Source: Brachypterus glaber (Eukaryota > Arthropoda > Insecta > Coleoptera > Kateretidae). From it: a DNA stretch of 64,000 bases. Each line of letters starts with the position of its first letter. Position 1 is the stretch's first letter. The notes under the pieces are model-generated. The model was not told the origin of the DNA. It did not search any database and saw nothing but the letters and a program-made list of their open reading frames with translations. The translations under genes were made by a program, and so were the position numbers. The DNA lies in the NCBI GenBank assembly GCA_958510825.1, contig OY294048.1, positions 32,763,026-32,827,025 on the forward strand, read 5' to 3'. Shown here piece by piece: positions 1 through 11,817 of the stretch.

Positions 1-468
1 AAAGTTAATTATCAAAATTTGTTCCATATGTTCCGGAGTTAAAGATCGTCGATTTTCACTAGAAATCCATTTATAGTTTGAAAACGATCTTTCGACATCT
101 ACGCTAAAAATGTTTTTCTTATCAGGGATTCGGATGGCAATGTGCACATTTTTAAATTGCCCATCTATACATTGTTCCATGAAAACTCTAAAATTTGGAT
201 TTTCCAGCTGAGTCCTCGAATGTTGCAGCTTATCATAAACTTTGTCAAAATTAAAGTTTTCTTGGGAATCTTCACTCATTTTAAAATCTTGACCAGTTTC
301 ACAGGAATGTAATTTAGAGTGAACATGCCTCATAAAGTTACTCTTTTTGAGGCAGGATAAAGATATATTTTACTTTGTACAATATAGTACCATCCCATCA
401 AATAAGATTTCAGGGTGATCTTCTATCCAACATTGAACAGTTAAATATGTTGGTTTTACACTTTCCAT
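1..468 (-). pseudogene. CGGBP1-like / hAT-derived zinc-finger protein fragment, in-frame stop
   Basis: Reading minus from an ATG at 468, one frame stays open to the window edge except for a single TAA at 370-372. The first part resembles CGGBP1-like hAT-derived proteins: YLTVQCWIEDHPEILFDG followed by a cysteine, then KKSNFMRHVHSKLHS, a C2H2/BED-like finger half. The frame then passes to DVERSFSNYKWISSENRRS, which resembles the C-terminal dimerisation segment of hAT transposases (ERxFS motif). In a full hAT protein these two parts lie hundreds of residues apart, so this copy seems to have lost its catalytic middle. The stop falls where the second cysteine of the finger would be expected. The family call is by eye. 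It could also be a domesticated short protein whose stop is a sequencing or allelic change. The frame runs off the left edge. Confidence 0.55.
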
Positions 469-1540
469 ATTTACTAGAACTTTCTTCTTTAAAAATCACT
501 TTATAAATGAGCAAATTTTGAAATTGGGTCAATTTAAAACTCTTTTAGGTAAAAAACCAACAAAAGCAGGTAATTGTATTCCATTAAGCCTGTATTACCG
601 CTAGTTAGATAATTATAAACAATCCAAAAAAAATAAAATTAGGTTTTTTTTTAATCCGCAACTTTTTACCTGTGTCTGACCGCCGGAACCCTAAAATTTC
701 TAAAACTTGACGTCATAGCTCCCATCAATTCCGGGCCTTGTTTATGTAACACTGCAGGGCCAACCGTTTCCGAGAAAATTTCAATTAACAAAAAACTGCA
801 CCAATCAAAATTTCAATATTTCGGGGTAACTCTACATTAAAAACTGTGAAAAAAGCATTAAAAATGGGAATTAAAATATCGACCAATAAAAATTTTAATA
901 TTTCAGGGTGATTCTACATTAAAAACTGTGCAAAAAAAGCTCGTATACAGGTAGGTTCGAAAATCAGTTTTAAGAATACTACGGCCTCTTAAAGAATAAC
1001 ACTTTTTAAGGGACCATAGTTAGTTCCCTTTTTCATAGTTTTTAATGAAGAATCACCCTGAAAATATTTATTGGTAAATATTTTAGTTCTTATTTTTGAT
1101 GCTCAGAATGTAAAATTTCCTCTTTTTTTCTCGAAAACGGTTGGCCCTACGGTGTCACATAAAGAGTACCTTTTAAATGTATTTTTAATTAAAGAATCAC
1201 ATTTTATTAATAAGATATCAAAAAATCTACAGGTAAAAAGTTTGGGGCAAAAAAGTGACATAGCCCTCCCATTTTGCACTTCCCTGGTTAAAATTACGAA
1301 ATAGAAATTAAATAAAATGATAGCCTTTATCAATATTAAGGCATGTGCAAGATGTCGTTACTGTGGTTCATGGGGTTTTAGAGATTAAATAAAAACTACT
1401 TTTTAGACATACCCCTAGGAGGGTTGTAACTCCCTTAGGGATCACTTTCAGACCAATATTTATAGGAACTTTTTTCATATTTTTTAATGTAGAATCACCC
1501 CTCAAACTTAAATTTGAATAACCGTGTATATACATAATAA
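469..1540. repeat. AT-rich spacer and half of a palindromic repeat
   Basis: No gene seen. From about 720 the sequence is an arm of a family that recurs at 2200, 5700, 6100, 50130, 52020, 54890 and 55250. Its markers are the phrase GGCCAACCGTTTTCGAGAAA (with variants) and GTAGAATCACCC near the outer end. Here the right end is at about 1486-1531 (AATGTAGAATCACCC). The left end is not clean, so this looks like a truncated or overwritten copy. Short open frames on both strands in this stretch follow the repeat and are not supported as genes. Confidence 0.5.
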
Positions 1541-3010
1541 TATTACATTATAACAGATGCCGGAGATATTGTCAAAAAAAAGTACCGCGGACATTTTTGC
1601 CCGTCCTAGAATTTACTGCGCTAGCATTAACCGCGCGCGAGATTTGTTCGTCTTCTTCTACTAGGTCTATAGACTTGTGAATGGCAGAATGACTTGACAG
1701 ACTTTCATCCGTCGATTCCGTTGCTAGCGGTAGCAATACTTTATTTTTCTTGTTTGCAGCCAAGTAGAATGTGGGGCTTTGTCCCCATTAAAAAAAAACA
1801 AACCAGTCATAAAATCAACGATTAAAAAGTAAGCTATACAGGGTGATTCAAAAATAAGGTACAAAATTTTAAGGGATGATTCTAGATCCAAAAATATGAA
1901 AATAGTTCTCATAAAGGTTGGACCAACCTTAGGCTGCAGCCTAAGGGTGCATCTGAAAGTAGTTTTTATTTAATATCTCTGGAACCCCATAAACTATTAA
2001 CGATTTTTTGCACATGCCTTAATATCGAGAAAGGCTTTTATGTTATTTTTATTTGGCAATTTTAGCTAGGAACATGCAAAATGGGGGGACAATGTCATTT
2101 TGTTGTCCCAAACTTTTTCATCTGTAGATTTTTTGCCATTTTATCAATAAAATATGATTCTTTAATTAAAAATAAATAAAAATTATACTCTTTATGTAAC
2201 ACAACACCGTAGGGCCAATCGTTTTCGAGAAAATTGCAATTAAAGAAGCAATTTCACGTTCTGAGGAACTAAAAAATGCACTAATAAAACTTAATATTGC
2301 AGAGCGATTCTACACCAAAAATGAAAATGTCAAAAAATCTACAGATACAAAAGTTTGGGTCAAAAAAGTTACATGGTCCCCCCATTTTGCACGTCCCTGG
2401 TTAACATTAACAAATAAGAATAACATAAAATTATAGCATTTATTAATTTCAGATGTACCCTTAGGAGGGTCGTATCTCCCTTAGGGCTCATTTACGGGCC
2501 AACCTTTATAGGAACTTTAATATTTTTGGACCTAAAATCACCATGTCATGGTTACGGCCCGTAACAATGGAAATACCCTGAGCCAACATTTAGTTTTATT
2601 TAAATATTGCTGTTTACAATAATTTTGAGATTATGTTATTTTAAAAATGTCGGATTAAACTTTAAATAATTATTTCAGTCCCTTAAAATTGTGTACCTTA
2701 TTTCTGAATCATCCTGTATAATAAGATAACATAACCTTACTTTTTAACCGTTGTTTTTTTTGCTGGTTTGGACTTTTTTTTATTGAAGGACTCCGTCCCC
2801 ATTTTACTTGATTACAAAAAAGAAAAATACACTTAACGAAAAATACACTTTTAACGAAAAATATACTTTAAAAAATAAGGAGTATATCGGTCTGACCAAT
2901 GGGATGCGTTGTATTCACAAGTCTAGTAGAAAAAAATCTTGCTAGAGCCAAATATATTCCTCGCAAAATTAATACCGCGCAAAAAAACTGCGTTAAATAA
3001 ATAAAATATA
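1541..3010. repeat. Large foldback repeat with another palindrome nested in its loop
   Basis: Outer arms pair across the unit. CTAGGTCTATAGACTTGTGAAT near 1660-1681 faces ATTCACAAGTCTAGTAG near 2914-2930. A GGGCTTTGTCCCCATT block near 1773-1790 faces a TGAAGGACTCCGTCCCC block near 2783-2800. An AAACAAACCAG tract near 1795 faces CTGGTTTGG near 2763. Between the arms sits the separate element at 1837-2719, so one palindrome appears inserted in the loop of another. No coding potential is seen. Confidence 0.55.
1837..2719. mobile_element. Palindromic Tc1/mariner-like MITE, TACAGGGTGATTC family
   Basis: Left end TACAGGGTGATTCAAAAATA and right end TTTCTGAATCATCCTGTATA are inverted complements with a few mismatches. 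Pairing continues inward through AAATTTTAAGG and GATCCAAAAATATGA. TA borders both ends. The same ends occur at 54518-55644. Length is about 880 bp with no intact frame. Confidence 0.65.
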
Positions 3011-3429
3011 AATATTTTGTAATAAATTAAATCAAACCAAATCGAATCGAAATAAAAAACAAAACATGTTATGGGTAATAGTAACTTACTACTTACTCTT
3101 AGTAAGCAAAAGGGAAAATTTTGTAATAGTTTCTTTTTTTTTGAGAAAATTAGGCATTTTTTTAACCGCAAAATGTCCATAGCAATTTCATTTAAATTAA
3201 ATTAATAATAGAAATTTTTGGAAAAATACCGGAGCTTTTCCACTTACGCCACTGTAAATTACTTTAAATCATTAATATTTTGTGATCTGGTGTTATTAAG
3301 ATTTTTTTTAGTATATTATGTTTCATTTGATATATCCTCCGTCAAAACGCGTGCATACGAATTTTAGTTTTTTAAAGAAAATCAGGCGTCTATAATAAGC
3401 GGAAGTAGTTATTTTCTCATAAAAAAATA
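3001..3429. other. AT-rich spacer, nothing recognised
   Basis: Low-complexity A/T runs with no convincing reading frame, RNA gene or repeat boundary. Confidence 0.5.
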
Positions 3430-3735
3430 ATTATTTTATCCAATACATACATATAATGAGACAAATAGATAAACTCAATAATAACCCCCGCGTGGCTTTT
3501 ACTTTATTAAGTGGATAATTATTTATTTTACCCATTCAACTGTTACTTGTCAAATTATTTTCTTGTAAATGTCATCAAATTTTTTAATAAAAATATGAAT
3601 TTCTAAGCTATTTATTGGATAAAACCTTGTATGGCACTCATGGGTAAACCGATATTGCCCTCTCGAAAATTAACCTGCTTGGCTGACGCCTCGCAGGTTA
3701 ATTTTCTCAATTTCTTACTTTACCCACTAGGGAGC
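3430..3735. repeat. One-arm copy of the 36.2-37.8 kb foldback element
   Basis: This segment closely matches 37495-37795. Shared blocks are AATAACCCCCGCGTGGCTTT, TTGGATAAAACCTTGTATGG and the perfect stem GAAAATTAACCTGC ... GCAGGTTAATTTTC (3665-3706) with loop TTGGCTGACGCCTC. The partner arm (as at 36186-36412) is missing here, so this is a solo arm. It ends abruptly at CCCACTAGGGAGCG, where a second repeat begins. Confidence 0.7.
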
Positions 3736-3835
3736 GTTGAAGTATTACGTAACGCAAAATTTGGCCGTTTTTAAGTGTTACGTAACATTTTTACTGACAC
3801 CCACCCCCATCTGTAACGCGGCGTAACGTTTTCGA
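3731..3835. mobile_element. Fragment of a GGGAGCGTT MITE
   Basis: GGGAGCGTTGAAGTATTACG, then TGTAACGCGGCGTAACGTTT, match the left arm and interior of the MITE at 23716-24235. The right terminus CGCTCCC is absent, so the copy is truncated. Confidence 0.6.
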
Positions 3836-4348
3836 TCTGCATGCCAAATTTCAAGCCTCTAGCTCAAAGCTTTCTTAAATTATCGTGGATACAGACAGAC
3901 AGACGTAATTTTTTTGTTTGCTTATTTTATTGTTCTTGATGTTTTACTATCATTAATGCATTATGCCAAATACTAGATAAGGTACCATTTTACTTATTTT
4001 TATTCAACATTTACTGTCCTATAAAATACTTTAGTCAACCTTCATTGATTCCTTGCCAACTGCTGGATAAAGGCTCAAATAGTTTTCGCCAAGCCTGGGA
4101 GGGTTTATATAATGCAACCGATTTTAGTTTCATACTAGCTTTTATTTTTAAGAATTGCCCCCTACTGAAAATGACGGGTTTGTGCACCATTTATACCCGC
4201 CCAGAACCTTCATTTTCAACAGGGCCGCTTTAAATACTTGTATTAAAAAAAAAAAAACAGGATTATAATATTAAATTATTCTTAATTTCTTTACATTGGC
4301 TAAACATATCTTAATAATGGTTAGTTATGTGCGCTTACACATGCACAC
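3836..4348. other. Intergenic, one short unsupported frame
   Basis: A 62-codon open frame at 4045-4233 (plus) has no recognised motif, and no splice or promoter context supports it. Otherwise AT-rich with no feature seen. Confidence 0.4.
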
Positions 4349-4745
4349 AAAAAAAAGGTCTTGTCCACCAGACATGACCAGGGACGATCCGAGGCTTTTG
4401 TCGTCGGGGGCTGTGAAGGTAAAATTTTCCGACTGAAAAAAATTTCGACGACTAAAAAAAAAGCTCCTCGAAAAAATTTTGATGACTAAAAAAAAGGTCA
4501 TCGCCCAAAAATTTGCCGACTGGTCCCTAAGATTTTGCCGATTTTTTATATATGTTTTTGGGGTCGCAGAATCCGAATCCGCGGTTGGTTTGACTCGGTC
4601 AGATCGCATTTCTTTCCTAACCAATATATATAAAATGTATCAACTTTCATTATTTTTTTGGAGTTATTAACAAAATGCGATCAAACCGATTCAAACCCCG
4701 GAACGTATAGAAATGTTTGTCTTGTCTGGTGGACAAGAACTTTTT
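4349..4745. repeat. 400-bp element with short inverted ends
   Basis: AAAAAAAAGGTCTTGTCCACCAGACATG-like sequence near 4349-4376 faces CTTGTCTGGTGGACAAGAAC near 4721-4740. The interior holds repeated phrases of the type GACTAAAAAAAAG. Probably a non-autonomous DNA element. The target duplication is not clear. Confidence 0.5.
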
Positions 4746-5324
4746 TTTCTTCGTGTTCCTGTAACGTAAAAGTAACATCAAAAGAGGATTAAATGAACTT
4801 TATCCAGATCAAAAAGTACAGTACTTAGTTCCATCTAGGAGAAAGTTTGGGTACTTAAAACCCTTGACCACAAATGCTAATAAACGGATCATTGTTATTT
4901 TAATAAAATAATAAATCAGGATTATTTTAAAATTTTATGTAAAATTGAACACTCTGAGGTATAAACTACATTTTGTAAAGGTATAAATAATAAATAAATA
5001 AAAACTAAATAATAAATAAATTCTAAAGGAAATTATTTATAATTACTATTTACATTATGAAATAGTATTTAAAGTTGAAATTTTATGAACTAGCATCTCG
5101 CTGGAATGTTTGGAATGCAAGGTCGCCTATAGAATACACACAAAATTTTACCTCTTCTCTTCCCCGCGCCTCACATTCCAGGTGCTAGTTAGTAGTAACC
5201 TAATATACACAAAATATAAATATTGTTTTATAATTTAGTATTTAAATTAAAATTGCCTGTAAAAATGATATCAAATAAGCCATATTTCAAAAACAAAAGC
5301 TAATAGCAGACTTTTTGGGTGTAT
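4746..5324. other. AT-rich spacer
   Basis: Contains AAATAAATAA-type runs near 4985-5035. No gene, RNA or clear repeat end recognised. Confidence 0.4.
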
Positions 5325-6824
5325 ACACGGTGTATTTGAAATAGGGTCCGAAATTTTAAGGGGTGATTCTACGTCAGGAAATATAACAAAAAGTCCTATA
5401 AACATATGTCTAAAAATGCGTCGTAAGGGAGCTACGCCCATTTGAAAGTGGATAAAAAAATCAGTTTTTATTTAATAACTTAGGAACCCTTTGAGATATA
5501 GCAACGAGGTTTTGCACGTGAACTAATCTTTGTATGTTATTTTCATGTACTTATTTTAACCAGGGGCGTGCGAAACGGAGGGGCATTATCAGTTTTTTGT
5601 CACAATCTTTTTTCTGTGTAACTTTTTTGTAATTTTATTTTTGGTATTTGATTCCTCAGGTCAAAATACATAACAAAGGTACTCTTGTTGTATTTAACAC
5701 TGTAGGACTAACCGTCTTCGAGAAAATTTAATTTGAAGGTGAAAAATTCATTGAAGGTGAAATTTTACGATACGAAGACGAAAAATTAAATACTAAAATG
5801 TTGAAAACCGAAATTACCATGATGCAGGGTAAATGTACATCAAAAACTAAGAAAAAAAACTTCATATATAGGTACTACAAAAAATCAATCCTAAGGGAAA
5901 TATGGTCTCGTAAAAATGCACCATTTTTAAAGGGCCATAGTAGCTTTAAAAGCGATTTTTCGACATACATGTATAGAAACTTTTTTTTTCTTAGTTTTCA
6001 ATATAGAATAACCTTGCATCATTAAAATTTTGGTTTTCAACTTTTTAGTATTTAATTTTTCGTCCACGAACCGTGAAATTTCACCTTCAAATTATTTTTT
6101 TTGAAAACGGTTAGTCCTACAGTGTTACAACAAGAGTACCTTTTTTATGTATTTTGACATAAGGAATCATATATCAAAAATAAAGGTGAATGTACATCAA
6201 AACCTCATATAAAGGTACTTCCAAAAATCAAGGGAGCTATGGGGTCCTAAAAATGCATTATTTGGGCCGTAGTAGCTTTAAAAGCGATTTTACGACCTGC
6301 ATGTATAGAAACTTTTTGACTTAGTTTTTGATATAGAATAACCCTGCATCATTGAAATTTTGGTTTTAAACATATTAGTACTTAACTTTTCGACTTCGGC
6401 CCGTGAAATTTCACCTAATGAATTTTTCTCGAAAACGGTTAATCCTAATCCTTTTTTTATGTATTTTGACCTGAGGAATCGTATTCCAAAAATAAAATTA
6501 CAAAAAAGTTACACAGAAAAAAGTTTGGGACAAAAAACTGATGAGGCCCCCCGTTTCGCACGCCCCTGGTTAACATAAGTAAATAAGTACATGAAAATAA
6601 CATACGAGGATGGGCCTTATTAAGGTTATTTCACGTGCAAAACCTCGTTGATATATCTTAAAGGGTTCCTGAGTTATTAAATAAAAACCGATTTTTTAGC
6701 TACTTTCAAATGGGCGTTGCTTTATTACGACTCCCTTTTTAGACATAAGTTTATATGAACTTTTTTTCATGTTTTCAGATGTAGAATCACCCCTTAAAAT
6801 TTCGGACCCTATTTCAAATACACT
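5325..6824. mobile_element. 1.5-kb palindromic element, GTGTATTTGAAATAGGGTC family
   Basis: Left end ACACGGTGTATTTGAAATAG continues with GGGGTGATTCTACGTC. The right end reads GTAGAATCACCCC, then GACCCTATTTCAAATACAC. Both arms carry the block TTTGAGATATA ... GGTTTTGCACGTG and its complement. The same family occurs at 49735-50913 and 51635-52418. Short open frames in both arms (5798-6025, 6360-6578) are mirror images of arm sequence, not genes. Confidence 0.65.
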
Positions 6825-7132
6825 TGACTGGCATACATTTTATTTCGATAGTTATAAAAATAAAGGCAAAAACGGTTGATCTGTGTTAGCTAGGTTACCC
6901 GGTATATAATTTCCACGGCAAATCATTTTGCAACAAAAAAAAAAACGAAAAAACTGCCCTCTTGCCTTGCAACCTCTGTAGTTTTTCCGAAACGTTACGC
7001 GCGCTCAAACAACAAAGGGGTATGATACTCCAGGACTTGGAGTCCAGGTCTCTTCCTGAATGGGCGTCCAAAACTTGAGGAACTAAACCCTAATATAAAC
7101 TAAAAAGAAATAAAAAATAATATTATACTCAC
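6825..7132. other. Spacer, likely intron or flank of the 7133 exon
   Basis: No feature seen apart from AT-rich runs. The minus-strand intron following the 7133-7325 exon would begin here. Confidence 0.3.
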
Positions 7133-7325
7133 TGTCTATCCGCGGTACCGGCTCTGGCGGGGCCCGCTCCTCTGTGCCCGGAGCTGGAGGTTCGTACTCC
7201 ATGGGTACATCTTCTATAGGTTCTTCAAAAAATTCAGGTTCTGGCTCTGGTGGAGGAGGAATTTGAACTGGCTGAGGAGGAATTTGAGTTGGTATTTGAG
7301 GAGGTGGTTGTATTGGTGTCGATGG
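7133..7325 (-). CDS. Internal coding exon of an unknown proline/glutamate-rich protein
   Basis: On the minus strand a TTTTTTAA...CTTTCAG acceptor precedes 7325 and a good donor (CA|GTGAGT) follows 7133. The 193-bp exon is open throughout in the frame that gives proline-rich sequence: STPIQPPPQIPTQIPPQPVQ, then IPPPPEPEPEFFEEPIEDVP, then MEYEPPAPGTEERAPPEP. Its GC content is far above the flanks and codon choice varies within repeated prolines, both typical of real coding sequence. The composition suggests a disordered linker with possible SH3/WW-binding PxxP sites and an acidic patch. I do not recognise the protein, and no partner exon was found in this window. They may lie to the left of the window or far to the right on the minus strand. 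A spurious exon is possible but unlikely. Confidence 0.6.
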
Positions 7326-9129
7326 CTGAAAGTTTTTTAATAATTAAATCTTTGCTAATTATTTGGTAAAAACGAGGGTAAAAAAAATTAATTTTTACTT
7401 TCGAGCGAACTCGGAGAGAAGAAAGTGCTGTAACAGCAAAAAAACTTTTTCATATGTTGATGTATATATCCGTTTTAAAGTTTATACATTCCAAAAAAAC
7501 GACTTTTACCTACGACCTAGGTAGTAGTTAGTTAAATCGTAGGAAAAATAGTATACGCACCTCGACGCAAACCATTTCAGTGCACATCGAGTGTTTTCTT
7601 TACTCGGCTGCGCCTCTAAAAACTAGGTTCGCGTACTCGGTGAGTAATATTCCATGTCCGTCGGTCCGTCCGTTTAAAAAATCAAACTCAAACTTTAAAC
7701 CGAGGTTTTTAGCGGATTGCTCAGGTTGGGTTTTCTTATTTATTCTCTACTTAGAGGCTGTTTAACAATAACGTCACCTATTTTTGACCCCCCCTCTCCC
7801 CTTCATCATCTTTCATCACTTTTTCCTAGACCCCCCTATAAAATAGAAAAAAATTACCTTTTGGCAGACCCCCCCACTGTGTTTATTTCTTTTCGAATAT
7901 TTTCACTTTTAAATGTTTAAAAACAAGTAAATAAATAAATAAATATGCTTTGGGCTAGAGCCTTTAAATTTGAAACACAGCTTTGACTTGTGGAGTTCTC
8001 GTTCCCTATTGTTTTTGGTCAAAATCGGGATAAGGTAATGGGTAAAAAACTGTATTTGAACAAGACATCAAAGTCCAAATGGTACGTTCTATTGAAAAAG
8101 TGTACTGAGAGAATTTAAAAATTAATATTAATATATTGCATCCATCAGTTATAAATTCTCTATCAAAATAGACCAAAAGGACCTGAATCGGTCTAGAAGT
8201 TCAAAAGTTACCATTAAAAAATATTTAAAAGTGAAGAAAAAATGCGTATTTTTTTTTTTTGTTTGAAGAGACTCCTGCTTTTTGTAAAGATTATTAAAAA
8301 TAAATGCATACTACCAGTTTTGTAGAGAATTTTATTCTCTTTAATTTTTTTATAACCATTTTTACAAAAAACAAAAAATATAAGCCTTGAAAATCCTGAA
8401 AACCAACTTTATTATTATTATTATTATTATTATAGTTGGCAATAGTGAGCGTTTGTAAAAACGATGAGACTATTGCTTTGAGTTCGCAGATAGTTTGCAC
8501 GGTTCTATCACAGTATACATTTTAAAATTATCACAGGTAATATCACATAAAAAAAAATAAATAAATAAGTAAATCACAAGGTGTAATGGACAAAGGTACT
8601 GTTCCATGAGTCTATTTCTCGATCCAGTCTGTTTTTGAACTGGTTCACTGAAGTTGCATTCGCAGTGATATGTATGTAGTGATACCCACCGAAGGAGTAA
8701 AGCATAAATGCTATTATTTTGATAAATATTAATCTGAAAAAAGCATGATTAAAATCTATTTTGTAGAGATTTTAATTTGTCTTTTATTTGTTATATATCT
8801 TTTTTTAACAAAAATTTAACGATAAGCTATGAAATCTAAAAAAACTGTTTTTGTGAACACCCCCCCTCAAAATGGGAGGGGGGGTTCTTATCGAGTTCGA
8901 GGGGGGAAACTTAGGGGTTTATTAGGCACATTATAAAAAACAATTTTGTAAGAAAAAAAATCCTGTTTGAATTTTTTCCACCAGGCATATTTTATAAAAT
9001 AAAAAACGATTAGTCCGGTAGATTTTTTTTATTTACATATAAATATTCCATAGCATGATCTTAATAAATGTATGAAAAAAAAATAGGGTTGCAAGATAAC
9101 AAAACTAAATCCACCCACGAAAATGATTG
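7326..9129. other. AT-rich non-coding stretch with an ATT microsatellite
   Basis: No gene recognised. There is an ATT repeat of about nine units at 8408-8434. A small hairpin lies near 8858-8885 (CCCCCCTC ... GAGGGGGGG type). Open frames near 7580-7920 and 8294-8500 have no motif or splice support. Confidence 0.4.
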
Positions 9130-10250
9130 TTTTTATTTTTTTTTTAAGTTTAACCCCCATAACTTTTATTTTTTTAGGGGGATTACTTTCAAAATTGGTA
9201 GAATTGATCCATCTTAGTGACTTCATCCAATTATCACCGGACGCAACAAAATGGCTGGAAAATCTCGATTTGGATCTGTGATATAATTATTTCTTTTTTT
9301 ATGCAATTTTGTTACTGTCCCGTATACTTATATGTTCATAGTTATTGAATTTTTTTTATTATTTTTGTAATCTGTGTACTTTGCCATACACTAAATAAAT
9401 CCCTATAATAAAAGTAATTTTTCGTGAAAAAGTTACTTAATCGGAATTTTCTTTCAGCTTTTTTCGATTTTTTTAAAACTTTAACCCCCCTTACCTTTTT
9501 GTTTTTGGGGGGATTACTTTCAAAATTAGTAGAATTAATCCTTATAACAAAAGTAATTTTTCCTGAAAAAGTAACGTTAATTGGAAATTTCTTTCAGCTT
9601 TTTTCGATTTTTTTTAAAAGTTTAAACCCCATAACTTTTTTGTTTTTAGTGGGATTACTTTCAAAAACAATAGGGATCTTTCACTCATAGAATTTGATTT
9701 TTCCTGAAAATCAGATTATTCGTTCTTGAGTTATCGTGTCTACAAAAATCGTGATATCGGACAGCGGGCAACACTGTTTAAAAAATAAATAAATCTCTTA
9801 ATGAAATTTTAACTTGTTCAATGTGGTTATTATTTGAAATCATTCATTTCTGCCAAAAATTAATTTTTTAAATTATTACGAAATCAAAAAGCATTTAGAT
9901 GGAACTCCAGAATTAATTACTGGAAATGAAAACAAGCCGTGAAGATATGTAATGCTACACATTCCATTATATATTATACACAGTAAATGGTATATTGCAT
10001 TTTCCCAAATACATACTTTTTTTTTTCAAAAAAATAAATAAAAAAACTTAAAAACATTTTTGTTACTTTTTTAAAAATTAAAAAAATATTTTTTTTATTT
10101 TATTGGTGGGGGTTACTTTCAAAAACAATAAGAATCTTCCTTTCAAGTCGATCGGATTATTCGTTCCTTAGTTATCGTCCTAACAGAAATCGGACAGACG
10201 GACGAAAATTTGAAAAAAAAAGTTGCTTATTTTTTCATGAAACAAATTTA
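9130..10250. repeat. Repeat family with phrase CCCCATAACTTTTTTG / GGGGGATTACTTTCAAAA
   Basis: The phrase AACCCCCATAACTTTT...GGGGGATTACTTTCAAAAT occurs near 9155, 9485, 9625 and 10095 here, again near 43205-43375 and 49580-49620, and inverted inside intron 1 of the hAT transposase gene. Between 9424 and 9690 two copies of about 132 bp stand in tandem, so the open frame there repeats the peptide block FFKTLTPLTFLFLGGLLSK. That frame is a by-product of the repeat. The end phrase AAGCCGTGAAGATATGTAATG (9934-9954) also recurs at 25603 and, inverted, at 43614. Confidence 0.6.
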
Positions 10251-10502
10251 TATCCAAGAATTTTTTGTCTAGGACGATTTTTGAAATTTTTTGTAATTCG
10301 AAACTACTGTATTATATTATTCTAGCGCAGGCGCTGTAGCTTACATGCCGCCTGCCGCCTTGAATGTTCCCTAAAGGCTGATTTGTTTCTTGAAAAATTG
10401 TTTTTATGCCAGGGCCCACATTTGCTTTAAGTGGAACTTTAGGTGAACACAGGATTTTTTTCTATGCAAAGTTTTTTACTAAGTGCATAATGTAGAATGA
10501 AA

Positions 10503-10666
10503 TAATTGGATACCGCTTATCAAAAAGGAACCCAGCAAAATTTTTAACGCAATTTTTTTAGGCATGGGAATAGGTTGTACAAAGCCTAAAGAACCTATTC
10601 CCATGCCTAACAAAATTTTGTTAAAAATGTCGCTTAGTCCCTTTTAGATAACTGGTATCCAATTGT
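10503..10666. repeat. 160-bp near-perfect hairpin element
   Basis: AATTGGATACCGCTTATCAA faces AGATAACTGGTATCCAATTG. The core arms AGGCATGGGAATAGGTT and AACCTATTCCCATGCCT pair perfectly around a 13-base loop. The unit is small with nearly all bases in the stem, which fits a foldback MITE or a hairpin RNA source. Confidence 0.65.
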
Positions 10667-11817
10667 AAAACTAAAATCTTGTGAAAATCAGAACTTTACT
10701 GTTTGCAAGCTTAATCTAGGACATATTTTTTACTGTTGCCATACCACAGGTGCTTTTTCTATTGCAGCAACTGCCATAGTGTGGCTGGCACAAAAAGCCA
10801 CATTTCCCTATGCCAACAAGTATGTGCAACCAAGTGCTTCTGAAGCACTTGGGTGCAGGCCACTTTAAGGCACCTCTTATTTTTCTGATTACTGCATAGG
10901 CTACTACTAAGGCGCGTCTACAATGCGTATTTGATTGGCCAAAGGGTGTCTAAAATGTAACCTATTTTTTTGTCATTCCATTTGGAAAGATGTAATTTCC
11001 TTAAAAAATCCAATTTTTACATCCCCCATAAGAAAAAGAAACTATGCTCTGGGATATGTCCGTTTTTAAATTTTATTGAAGGCGGAAAATTATTTTTGGC
11101 GTAAGGCGCAAGAAGCGTGAAATTTACGCTGTACAAATCCGGCTCTGCTGGCACATGTTACACCCAAATATAGAAATTTATATGCTTTTACATAAAGGCC
11201 ATTTTAGTGTAAAAGAAAACGACTGTATTAATAATTATACCAACATTTTGGAATCGAAATTACCTTATAGTAAAAATAGGGTCTATCTAAGCCCAAGGTG
11301 GTTGTTCTGAGCCTAATATGCCATAACTTCCCACGTACGTGTTTCGTGCAAAAACTGTACTTACCATACATCCTCCGTTTAATGCTAACTGCTTTTGTTG
11401 AAATGTGGTCATCATTTTGAAGAAGTTTTTTATAAAACTTTGAAGGAATATTCACGAAACACCTTTCACAAGCACAAAAACAATCAATAAATACCAAGAT
11501 GGCTGCGTAAGTTTTCGTAGAAGTGGATCGATAATTTAGCAATCTACTTTTTTCTGGCTCCATCTAGGTACATCGTATTGCACCAAATAGTTTGAGTTAT
11601 TCAATTTAAAAATGGTCCAAATATTGTTAAAATAGTTAAAGAATTGTATATATTAATTAATATAATATTAAGTTGTTGTTATTAACTTTGCTACTTGTTA
11701 TGTTTTGGAATAAATTAAATATTTTTTTTATTTTGCGGCATCTAGCCTTAAATAGTCAAACTATAATTGCGAGACTTTTGTGACTTGACATCTAGTGGTG
11801 AATCTTTAAACAAATAT
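10667..11817. other. Left flank of the hAT insertion; no supported gene
   Basis: A 111-codon minus frame at 11228-11563 starts MEPEKSRLLNYRSTSTKTYA but has no recognised domain. On the plus strand ATGGCTGC followed by GTAAGT near 11499-11512 looks like a tiny first exon, unsupported by any partner. Because the hAT element is inserted just before DDRGK1, part of the original DDRGK1 promoter probably lies in 11600-11817. Confidence 0.35.

Noticed and set aside
1071..1333. Overlapping open frames on both strands near 1.1 kb
   Set aside because: They mirror each other inside a palindromic repeat arm that recurs at 54.9-55.3 kb with different breaks.
8408..8434. CRISPR-like or regulatory array
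   Set aside because: It is a plain ATT microsatellite. No repeat-spacer pattern occurs anywhere in the window.
9424..9690. 88-codon hydrophobic frame resembling a membrane protein
   Set aside because: The peptide repeats itself because the DNA is a two-copy tandem repeat of a family also at 43.2 kb, where it reads on the other strand.
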